DNA of 13,730 nucleotides from an uncultured Ruminococcus sp. (GTDB lineage Bacteria; Bacillota; Clostridia; Oscillospirales; Ruminococcaceae). Positions within the stretch are counted from its first letter, which is position 1, and every line of letters begins with the position of its first letter. Below the pieces are notes generated by a model. It searched no databases. It was given only the letters and a program-made list of their open reading frames with translations, and was not told the DNA's origin. The stretch lies in NCBI GenBank assembly GCA_947174965.1, contig CAMWKY010000022.1:1-13730 (forward strand), in the 5' to 3' direction. The position numbers were made by a program, and so were the translations under genes. This document shows positions 6,233 to 12,397 of the stretch, piece by piece.

Positions 6233-7597
6233 TCAACTGCAAAGGCTGTTCAGCATGGTTGTAACGATATTTTCAGCAACGGCGGGTGTACTGTACTTAT
6301 TTTCAAGCAGAACACAAAAAGCTATCGGATTATTCGGGTCGTCAACAAATCCAACAAGAAGTGCATTTTCCTCTGCACCGTCTTTAACTTGTGCTGTACC
6401 GCTTTTTATACCTATTGTATAGTTCGGGATTGACCATGTATAATGATTTTCAGCGTTTGTCATGAGAATCTGCTTGACTGTTGATGCAGTTTCAGGCGTG
6501 AACACCTGTTCGCTGTATGATGTACTTGCAACCTGCGTTACTTCGCCGTATACATCAGTTACTTTTGATATGAGATGTGGCATTGTCATCTTACCTGTAC
6601 CATTTGCTATCGCACTCTGCCACATCATCAACTGCATAGGACTTGCAAGCGTTTCACTCTGTCCGATACAGCTCCACTGCGTATTGAAGTCATTTGAATC
6701 AACAAGTTTCGCCGACGCTTTTTCGCACTCTATGCCGTCTATTTCAAAAGTTTCCGTTTCTTTGGTGATTTTGTCGTCACTCACTGCATAGCCTAATTTT
6801 TCGTACATCTGTTTTACTTTGCTTAATGGCATATCAGCATCTTCAACAAGCTGTGCAAAAAACGGATTGCAACTGTTTTCTACTGCCTGTTGAATATTCT
6901 GTTCGCCGTGACCGTATGCGTTGTGACAGTCTATAACTTTGCCTGAATTGTTGGTGTAATGACCCGAACAGCTGAACGACTTCGCAAAAAGTCTGTCCAC
7001 ACCCATGATTTCAAGTGCCGTTATGACTGTTGATACTTTCTGCGTTGAGCCAGGTACAGTTCCATAGAGTGTCTTTGATATGAGAGTACCCGATTCCATG
7101 TTCTCTATATCCGCATAGCCTTTTGTAGGGTCAAGCGACGGCAGACTTGTACACACCAGAAGTTCGCCAGTTTTGTAGTTATAAGCAACAGCGCACCCCT
7201 TTGCACCCATATAAGCATCATATACAGCACGGTTTGCTTCGTGATTCAGTGTAGTGTGTATTGAAGCCTTGCCTCCCTCTTTCATGATACCTGCCGAAAA
7301 GCTGTAGTTATTGAGTTTATCGGCATTTTTCGCAACAAGTGTATTAGTCATCTGCCCATTGTCGTCGCCTATAAGATTACCAACATCAACAAAAAAGTTG
7401 TCGGGATATTTCTTGCCAGAGCCGTCAAAAAGTACACCGCCTTTTCTGTCGTATACCATGCCTAACTTATAATTTGACGAATGTGTCATATAAAAAGGCG
7501 CATTTTTGTCTATTTTCAGCACAAGTGCAACCATTCCTGCAATAAAAACAAGCAGAAAAAGTGTTATCACATACTGACAGCGTTTAATGCTTTTCAT
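6233..7597 (-). CDS. Penicillin-binding protein, transpeptidase (PbpA-like, class B type)
   Basis: Membrane-anchored D,D-transpeptidase that cross-links peptidoglycan, predicted to work with the SEDS polymerase encoded immediately upstream. The 454-residue protein has a cytoplasmic start, one membrane helix (about 9-27), a short non-catalytic region, and a transpeptidase domain with all three active-site motifs: STQK (184-187, nucleophile S184), SCN (242-244) and KSGT (398-401). The segment YNYKTGELLVCTSLPSLDP (139-157) matches the conserved entry to this domain. It is shorter than PBP2/PBP3 and resembles PbpA that pairs with RodA/FtsW in actinobacteria and clostridia. The ATG at 7597 is chosen because AAAGGAT precedes it, because it begins just before the membrane helix, and because it overlaps the ftsW-like stop by 14 bases. 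An upstream start at 7687 would add 30 residues of shadow sequence. No clear terminator follows. Confidence 0.92.
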   Translation of the reverse strand: MKSIKRCQYVITLFLLVFIAGMVALVLKIDKNAPFYMTHSSNYKLGMVYDRKGGVLFDGSGKKYPDNFFVDVGNLIGDDNGQMTNTLVAKNADKLNNYSFSAGIMKEGGKASIHTTLNHEANRAVYDAYMGAKGCAVAYNYKTGELLVCTSLPSLDPTKGYADIENMESGTLISKTLYGTVPGSTQKVSTVITALEIMGVDRLFAKSFSCSGHYTNNSGKVIDCHNAYGHGEQNIQQAVENSCNPFFAQLVEDADMPLSKVKQMYEKLGYAVSDDKITKETETFEIDGIECEKASAKLVDSNDFNTQWSCIGQSETLASPMQLMMWQSAIANGTGKMTMPHLISKVTDVYGEVTQVASTSYSEQVFTPETASTVKQILMTNAENHYTWSIPNYTIGIKSGTAQVKDGAEENALLVGFVDDPNNPIAFCVLLENKYSTPAVAENIVTTMLNSLCS

Positions 7598-8891
7598 TGT
7601 TAAATATCCTTTCAAGTATACTATTCTTTTTTCTGCGGATTTCTGCACCCTTATAGTTGGTAAATTCAGGGGACTGTGATGCAACAATCATTCCAATCAT
7701 CAGACCGCTTGCAACCATAGATGAGCCACCAGCTGAAATAAACGGCAGTGTTACGCCTGTAAATGGTATCATGTTGCAAGAACCGAAAATATTCAGTGCC
7801 ATCTGAACGGTGAAAGCTCCGCATACTCCTGCACACACTGTGCCGTGATAGTAGGAGCGTGGCGGATTTATCAACGGCATTGCTATCATTATGAGAATCA
7901 TAAGAACAGTCATAACCGCATAGAGAAGTCCCCATTCCTCACATATTGTTGCAAAAACTATGTCGCTTTCGTATGCGAATACATTGCAGAGCCAGCCGTT
8001 GCCTGCTCCCTTGCCGAACCAACCGCCCTCTGCTATACCGATAAGGGCTTTAGTCTGCTGATAGCCGTTTACATCAGGATTATTCCATATATCCGCAAAA
8101 ATACGCTCCTTTACATAAGGCGGTGCAACAATTATAGCGATAATCCCTAAAACAGCAACGCATGAAACAGCTGTTATTATTGTCCTGCGTGAAAATTTCG
8201 CTTTCGGATAGCATATTCTTAAAAGAAAACCTGATGCGTATATTGCCATGAATGTCGGTATACTTCCTAAATCTCTGCACCACCACTGAAAAAGTATCAC
8301 AACAGCAAAAGTCAGGAATACTCTTATATTTTCCTCTACTATATAGAAGTTGAATATCTTGATTTTATCCTGCTGTGTAACTACTGCCGTACCGCACACA
8401 AGTACAAGAAGCGGTTTTATAAATTCCGACGGCTGAATTGAGATAAAGCCTAAATCAATCCACATACTGCGCTCACCAGTAAAAAGCAGAATTACAACAA
8501 GAAGTGCGAAGATTCCGCCATACAGAAATGTAAACTGCATCTGAATCCAGTTGTAATTCTTGCAAAGCAGATAACCGCATTGACAAGCCACAAGTGCTGA
8601 TATACAGGTTATCATGTGCTTTACGTCAAGCTGAATCCCCCCGAAACACGACTGAAATATCAGGCTCATGTTGAGTATAAGTATAAGCATGAAGTTTACA
8701 GCATATGTTTTCTGTTTGAAACGTGGCATTATAATAAAATAGGCTATGTCAATAACTCCTACCGCAAAAGCAAGTGTGAACGGAGCATTCGGGTTATCGT
8801 AATTTCCATTGATAAAAACATTATACATCATAGCACCGTGCGCAATCAGCACAAATATACATGACATAAAGTAAGATATTTTATTTGTCAT
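7584..8891 (-). CDS. SEDS peptidoglycan glycosyltransferase (FtsW/RodA/SpoVE family)
   Basis: Integral membrane polymerase that extends glycan strands from lipid II, usually with a cognate class B PBP; that partner is the next gene. The 435-residue protein is very hydrophobic with about ten membrane segments. SEDS motifs present are DLGFISIQPSEFIKP (146-160), RDLGS (206-210), NPDVNGYQQTKALIGIAEGG (271-290), GKGAGNG (293-299), FATICEEWG (313-321) and TGVTLPFISAGGSS (378-391). D273 lies where the catalytic Asp of RodA is found. The ATG at 8891 has AAGGAG 8 bases upstream (8900-8905) and overlaps the FHA stop by 11 bases; a further upstream start (8933) would lie inside the FHA gene. The family is certain. 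Which pathway it serves (elongation, division or sporulation) cannot be told from the sequence alone. Confidence 0.93.
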   Translation of the reverse strand: MTNKISYFMSCIFVLIAHGAMMYNVFINGNYDNPNAPFTLAFAVGVIDIAYFIIMPRFKQKTYAVNFMLILILNMSLIFQSCFGGIQLDVKHMITCISALVACQCGYLLCKNYNWIQMQFTFLYGGIFALLVVILLFTGERSMWIDLGFISIQPSEFIKPLLVLVCGTAVVTQQDKIKIFNFYIVEENIRVFLTFAVVILFQWWCRDLGSIPTFMAIYASGFLLRICYPKAKFSRRTIITAVSCVAVLGIIAIIVAPPYVKERIFADIWNNPDVNGYQQTKALIGIAEGGWFGKGAGNGWLCNVFAYESDIVFATICEEWGLLYAVMTVLMILIMIAMPLINPPRSYYHGTVCAGVCGAFTVQMALNIFGSCNMIPFTGVTLPFISAGGSSMVASGLMIGMIVASQSPEFTNYKGAEIRRKKNSILERIFNNEKH

Positions 8892-9294
8892 TCTGCTGTC
8901 TCCTTTTTCTGAAAATAAGTTGTCTGTTGCCAATCTGAATTATGTCATTATTATGCAGTTGTGCGAATTTCAGGGGTACACCGTTTATATACATACCCGA
9001 TTTTGATGCAAGGTCTGTTATAAACCACTTCTTGTCGCTTATGTTAAGTATGACGTGATAGCGTGATACAGACATATCCTGCACACGTATATCGGCAGAA
9101 GCGTGACGACCGATAAGCACCTCATCACATTCAAGCGGATAGACTTTTTCGCCGTCAACAATTTCTACATCAGCAGATGACTTTTTCCAGCGTTTATCCC
9201 CCGACCTTTTTTCTACATACGCCACAATCATAAGCACCAATGCGCACACATCAAGCGCACCTGCTGTAATCGCACAAATAATCAGCTCATTCAT
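8881..9294 (-). CDS. Membrane-anchored FHA-domain protein
   Basis: FHA domains bind phosphothreonine peptides, so this protein probably brings Ser/Thr kinase signals to the cell-wall synthase encoded with it. The 137-residue protein has one N-terminal membrane helix (about 5-27), a basic juxtamembrane stretch (29-38) and a C-terminal FHA domain (about 58-130). The canonical residues are GRH (62-64), SVSRYH (75-80), YINGVPL (102-108) and LHNNDIIQIG (113-122). The protein ends with a basic tail. AAAGGAG lies 10 bases before the ATG at 9294. The 3' end overlaps the SEDS gene by 11 bases, so the two are translationally coupled. Actinobacterial clusters place FHA proteins beside rodA-pbpA and kinase genes in the same way; no kinase is in this window. 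Confidence 0.93.
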   Translation of the reverse strand: MNELIICAITAGALDVCALVLMIVAYVEKRSGDKRWKKSSADVEIVDGEKVYPLECDEVLIGRHASADIRVQDMSVSRYHVILNISDKKWFITDLASKSGMYINGVPLKFAQLHNNDIIQIGNRQLIFRKRRQQNDK

Positions 9295-9329
9295 AGTTTT
9301 TTCACTCCTTTTCTGTCTGTCAGAATTAT

Positions 9330-9358
9330 ATTATATCATGTATTTCTAATCAAATCAA
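9330..9358 (-). promoter_or_regulatory. Promoter of the FHA-SEDS-PBP operon
   Basis: TTGATT (9353-9358) and TATAAT (9330-9335) on the minus strand are separated by 17 bases, with TGA before the -10 (extended -10). A second TATAAT overlaps at 9325-9330. A small TTCTG/CAGAA hairpin (9311-9325) follows in the leader, just before the ribosome site. A weaker upstream pair (TTAACC 9409-9414, TATAAT 9386-9391, 17 bases) overlaps the preceding terminator. Confidence 0.78.
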
Positions 9359-9410
9359 GTATTTACGACAAGAAATTTTGTAATAATTATAACATTTATC
9401 AGAAAATTGG

Positions 9411-9447
9411 TTAAAAAAATCTCCCATAGCTTCCGCCATAGGAGATT
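9411..9447 (-). terminator. Strong intrinsic terminator after the lipoprotein gene
   Basis: A 12-bp stem on the minus strand (arms 9435-9446 and 9419-9430, two G-U pairs) closes on a GGAA tetraloop and is followed by a run of seven or more U residues. It lies just after the TAA at 9454 and separates the secretion-linked genes from the cell-wall operon. Confidence 0.93.
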
Positions 9448-9453
9448 GATTTA

Positions 9454-11517
9454 TTATGCTGCGAGTATTTCGTAATAGTCATCATTCTGAACTGCATTAT
9501 TTACCAATGCGCTTTCTCTTGCGTATACAGCGCATGAGAATTTGTATTTGCCGTCTGATGTAGATGCTGTTACTATTACTGAACCGCCTGCAACAGCTGT
9601 AACAGTGCCGTCTGAACTTACTGTAACTTTTGATGTATCGTCTGATGACCATACAACGTCACCTGCGGAATAGCCCGACGGGAGCGACTTGATACCGATT
9701 TGAGCAGATGAACCAATGTCCAATGAAACATATGATTTATTAAGTGCGAACACACCAACAGGAACAGTTGCTGTTGTCGGTGGCTCTGTCGTTGTAACTT
9801 CTCCTGCTGTACAGTGGTCAACAGGTTTAAGATTTTCGAGATGTTTCTTAGCCTTAATCGGACTGGATTCCTTGTCAACGTCAATAAGTGTTATAGATGC
9901 CTCAACACCTAACGCTTTCGTTACCTGCTCAAGAAGTACCAGCTTGATTTCAATTTTCAAGTACAGCGTTGCATCTATACACAGCAGATTTTTCTTTTCG
10001 GGACTTTCATCAAGATGCACTTTTACTTCTGCTGAAAGTGTCGGACCGACTTTAAGCTGTAAACTTACAAGGTCAACTTCTCCGACGATATAGTCAAGAC
10101 TTAGTGCAAGGACAAGTTTCAGATAAATTCCAGCTTCACCAGTCAATGCAATATCTGCACTATGGTTTGTTTCGTTTATCGCACGGAAGCTTGACCCTTT
10201 AACTTCAAATCCCTTTGTATTTTCTGTTGTAACTTTCACTGAAATCTTTCCGCTTACTTCAAATACAATGTTTACTCTAAGGTTTACTGAAATTCCGGGA
10301 CATATGTATATTGCCATTTTGCCGATTTCAATCGACGGATTGGAAACTGATTTGCTGTCAAGCAGAAAATCTTTGTCGAACATTTTTGCATCATCTTCAA
10401 AACCATATTCAACGCCGACTTCCGTTGAATAATCTACAGCCATATAGATTCTGTTAATTTCCAGTCCTTTGAATAAGCCATAGCTCCAGTCAATATCGGC
10501 ATTGAGTGCAACATCTTTGAGAGATGCCGTAATTTTGTAGTCGTCAAGCTCAACAGAAAAATTAATTGATTCAAATGGAGCATTGGCAAGCTTTTCGATA
10601 CTGTCGTTATAGTTCATGCGTCCGAGCTGTGTTATTTTTGCATTGTCGTGAGTTGGAGTATATCCTACCTGCGTAATCTGAACATTATCGCTTGCCGGCT
10701 CAAATGAGCTGTAATCCGCACCGAACTGTCCTTGTACGTCAACTTTCTTATAGACTTCCTCCATTGATGCAGGTACGCTTTTTACAGTTGCCGTGCCGTC
10801 TGCATGGTCGATAACTGCTATAACCTTGTATGCACCGCCGTTGCCGTCTGCCGTTTCTTTCGGGAGAATGAAAACAGAATCTTTTTCAAGTCCCTGCGTA
10901 TATTCGGACGGCATTGTAATATCCTGGTCTGAAATCTGAACATCTTCGGCATTTATTATCTCCGAAAAATTGCTTACATTGTCCGCAAGCTGTAAATCGA
11001 TATGTTCGTCAAAAGTCTGATGACTCCATGAACTTTGAGCCATGCTAAGTGAAGCAAGTGCTTGATTCGGGTCGGACAGAACAGCATCAGGACTGCTTAT
11101 AACACCATGTTCAATAGCCGACTGTATGATTTCTTCGTCCGTTGAATTTTCGTCGGCAAAACCTGATGCCCTCATGAGTGTTGATGTAACAAACTTATCA
11201 TCAACAGGTGCATCTAAATCAATGACTTCATCTTCTCCGATTACGCCCCATTCCTTAGCGGAATCAATTTCACCGTTTTCAGCATTTTCATCAACCTGCA
11301 TACCGAAAGCATCATTCACCATAGCAAGCCATTCGCCATTGGTGAGTACGCCGTCATCTGTCGGTGATACAGCGTTATCACTGTCTGCAACAACATTCTG
11401 CGCTGTCTGACTGCTCCCATTAAAGAACTCCTCTGCACTGCAACCCGAAAAAACAGTTGCAACAGATGCAAGCACTGCAATGCTGGTTATTGCTGATACT
11501 ATGCGCTTTATTATCAT
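9454..11517 (-). CDS. Large lipoprotein with SLH-like N-terminus and BIG2 Ig domain
   Basis: Predicted 687-residue surface lipoprotein of unknown function. The signal peptide (1-25) has a basic start, a hydrophobic core and lipobox FSGC, with C26 as lipidation site. Residues about 58-165 look like degenerate SLH-type or similar helical repeats (LTNGEWLAMVNDAFGM 58-73, KEWGVIGEDE 88-97, IEHGVI 135-140). The region 190-560 is rich in alternating hydrophobic residues and is probably a long beta structure; I recognise no domain there. A Thr/Pro linker (575-586) leads to a BIG2-like Ig domain (588-665), with the typical LDIGSSAQIGI, VVWSSDDTSKVTVSSDGTVT and AVAGGSVIVTAST stretches. AAGGTGG lies 6 bases before the ATG. 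The gene follows two WXG100 genes after a hairpin; whether it belongs to the secretion locus is open. Confidence 0.85.
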   Translation of the reverse strand: MIIKRIVSAITSIAVLASVATVFSGCSAEEFFNGSSQTAQNVVADSDNAVSPTDDGVLTNGEWLAMVNDAFGMQVDENAENGEIDSAKEWGVIGEDEVIDLDAPVDDKFVTSTLMRASGFADENSTDEEIIQSAIEHGVISSPDAVLSDPNQALASLSMAQSSWSHQTFDEHIDLQLADNVSNFSEIINAEDVQISDQDITMPSEYTQGLEKDSVFILPKETADGNGGAYKVIAVIDHADGTATVKSVPASMEEVYKKVDVQGQFGADYSSFEPASDNVQITQVGYTPTHDNAKITQLGRMNYNDSIEKLANAPFESINFSVELDDYKITASLKDVALNADIDWSYGLFKGLEINRIYMAVDYSTEVGVEYGFEDDAKMFDKDFLLDSKSVSNPSIEIGKMAIYICPGISVNLRVNIVFEVSGKISVKVTTENTKGFEVKGSSFRAINETNHSADIALTGEAGIYLKLVLALSLDYIVGEVDLVSLQLKVGPTLSAEVKVHLDESPEKKNLLCIDATLYLKIEIKLVLLEQVTKALGVEASITLIDVDKESSPIKAKKHLENLKPVDHCTAGEVTTTEPPTTATVPVGVFALNKSYVSLDIGSSAQIGIKSLPSGYSAGDVVWSSDDTSKVTVSSDGTVTAVAGGSVIVTASTSDGKYKFSCAVYARESALVNNAVQNDDYYEILAA

Positions 11518-11555
11518 CTTAAACCACCTTCATTATTCAATTTTTCCATACATAC

Positions 11556-11594
11556 AAATACTCGCTTTTCCCGAAAAAATCAAAGAAAAGCGAG
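11556..11594 (-). terminator. Hairpin between the WXG100 pair and the lipoprotein gene
   Basis: A perfect 10-bp stem on the minus strand, CTCGCTTTTC with GAAAAGCGAG (11585-11594 and 11561-11570), has a 14-base loop and is followed by TATTTGTAT, which is only moderately U-rich. A second short palindrome, CGAAAAATTTTTCG, lies between it and the WXG100 stop codon. It probably acts as a partial terminator or as a 3' end stabiliser for the abundant WXG100 mRNA. No convincing separate promoter for the lipoprotein was seen. Confidence 0.6.
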
Positions 11595-11614
11595 AATCCG
11601 AAAAATTTTTCGTC

Positions 11615-11920
11615 TTATTTCTGAATAGCGTTTACATTATTCTGAACAGCAACATCAGTTGATTCAGCAGGTTCAGCAACACCTTGTCTAAGGAATGTAG
11701 CCTTGTTTTTAAGATACTGACTGAAATTTTCAAGTATTATCTTGTGGTCTGTATTAAATTTCTCTCTGAAATCAGTACCACTCTGTGCCTTATAGATTGC
11801 TTCTGTGCTTGCGATTTTTGCATCAAGGTCAGCAAGAACTGTTTCAATCTGTGTTGCATTTGTTTCCATACGTGTTGCACCGTTTCTGATTTCTTCAGGA
11901 TTAACAAAAATAGATGCCAT
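11615..11920 (-). CDS. WXG100-family protein lacking the WXG turn
   Basis: A 101-residue helical-hairpin protein of the WXG100/ESAT-6 superfamily, a small substrate or partner of type VII secretion. Two long amphipathic helices (about 8-42 and 49-79) flank a turn. The turn reads YKAQSGTDF (43-51), so the family's Trp is absent and only the later Gly and the following aromatic residue remain. A short flexible, Ala/Val/Asn-rich tail follows; no cysteine or signal peptide is present. AAGGAGG precedes the ATG at 11920 and overlaps the stop of the upstream WXG100 gene (14-base gap). The size, helical pattern and position next to a canonical member and an EssC ATPase support the call. It may form a heterodimer with that neighbour, like EsxA-EsxB (inference). 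Confidence 0.82.
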   Translation of the reverse strand: MASIFVNPEEIRNGATRMETNATQIETVLADLDAKIASTEAIYKAQSGTDFREKFNTDHKIILENFSQYLKNKATFLRQGVAEPAESTDVAVQNNVNAIQK

Positions 11921-11934
11921 GATAAAAAACCTCC

Positions 11935-12249
11935 TTAATATACGTCTCCGCCCTGAGTTGCCTGTGCCTTTGAATCTTCTACACGCTGTTCGTGAGCTTT
12001 TACAGCCTGGTCAAGAACTGTTGCGTATTCTTCCATAGTTGACTTGAACTTCTCATACTTATCTTTCTGCGACTGAACATGAGTTTTGAAAGCATCATAG
12101 TCTGAACCTTTCCATGCAGATGCAAGCTCACCCTCTACATAGTTGAAAAAGTCTGAATATTCTTTAAAGAAATCATCTGCAAGACCTTTAATCTGGAGCG
12201 CAGTGTTAGCAACTGCCTCTGTGTCGCTGATGTCAATAATGTTTGCCAT
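11935..12249 (-). CDS. WXG100-family type VII secretion protein
   Basis: A 104-residue WXG100 (ESAT-6-like) protein, exported by or acting with the ESX/T7SSb machinery. The helix-turn-helix hairpin has its turn at WKG (46-48), followed by SDYDAF (49-54), with helices at about 10-44 and 51-95. A Y-x-x-x-D/E-like secretion signal may be present in the C-terminal helix (YATVLD, 75-80, reads Y...LD), but this is uncertain. The tail is Gln/Gly-rich and flexible. CAGGAGG lies 9 bases before the ATG at 12249. A perfect-consensus promoter about 80 bases upstream suggests high expression, as is usual for these secreted proteins. The EssC-type ATPase gene ends 148 bases upstream on the same strand. Confidence 0.93.
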   Translation of the reverse strand: MANIIDISDTEAVANTALQIKGLADDFFKEYSDFFNYVEGELASAWKGSDYDAFKTHVQSQKDKYEKFKSTMEEYATVLDQAVKAHEQRVEDSKAQATQGGDVY

Positions 12250-12280
12250 TTGAAAAACCTCCTGAAAATATTATTTTTGT

Positions 12281-12316
12281 GAACTGCTGATTATATGCGC
12301 ACGACAGTTCTACTGT
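12281..12316 (-). promoter_or_regulatory. WXG100 mRNA leader with two competing hairpins
   Basis: Within the ~70-base leader, ACAGT (12312-12316) can pair with ACTGT (12304-12308) in a 5-bp hairpin at the extreme 5' end. Alternatively GAACTG (12305-12310) can pair with CAGTTC (12281-12286). The two pairings use the same bases and exclude each other. The structure could affect mRNA stability or translation. No riboswitch family is recognised and there is no U-tract, so it is not an attenuator of the classic kind. Confidence 0.4.
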
Positions 12317-12324
12317 ACAATCGT

Positions 12325-12353
12325 ATTATATCATAAAAATTGCCTTTTGTCAA
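12325..12353 (-). promoter_or_regulatory. Perfect-consensus promoter of the WXG100 pair
   Basis: TTGACA (12348-12353) and TATAAT (12325-12330) on the minus strand are both exact SigA consensus, 17 bases apart, with TGA before the -10. It is preceded by A/T-rich sequence (12360-12397) that could act as an UP element. This is the strongest promoter in the window and makes the WXG100 genes independent of the ATPase gene upstream. Confidence 0.92.
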
Positions 12354-12397
12354 GAGATTTTTTATATATTTTTAAAAAATTATTATTTTGTTAAATA

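Noticed and set aside
7598..7687. Upstream start that would add 30 residues to the penicillin-binding protein
   Set aside because: The extra residues overlap the SEDS coding region in another frame and push the membrane helix away from the N-terminus; the ATG at 7597 has its own ribosome site.
8892..8933. Upstream start that would add 14 residues to the SEDS protein
   Set aside because: It lies inside the FHA gene and lacks a ribosome site, while the ATG at 8891 has AAGGAG at ideal spacing.
11541..11580. A weak promoter for the lipoprotein gene (TTGATT, 17 bases, TATTTG)
   Set aside because: The -10 matches only three of six consensus positions and lies within the hairpin region, so it is not called.
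12360..12397. Terminator after the EssC-type gene
   Set aside because: The stretch is A/T-rich with no G/C stem; it is better explained as an upstream element of the WXG100 promoter.
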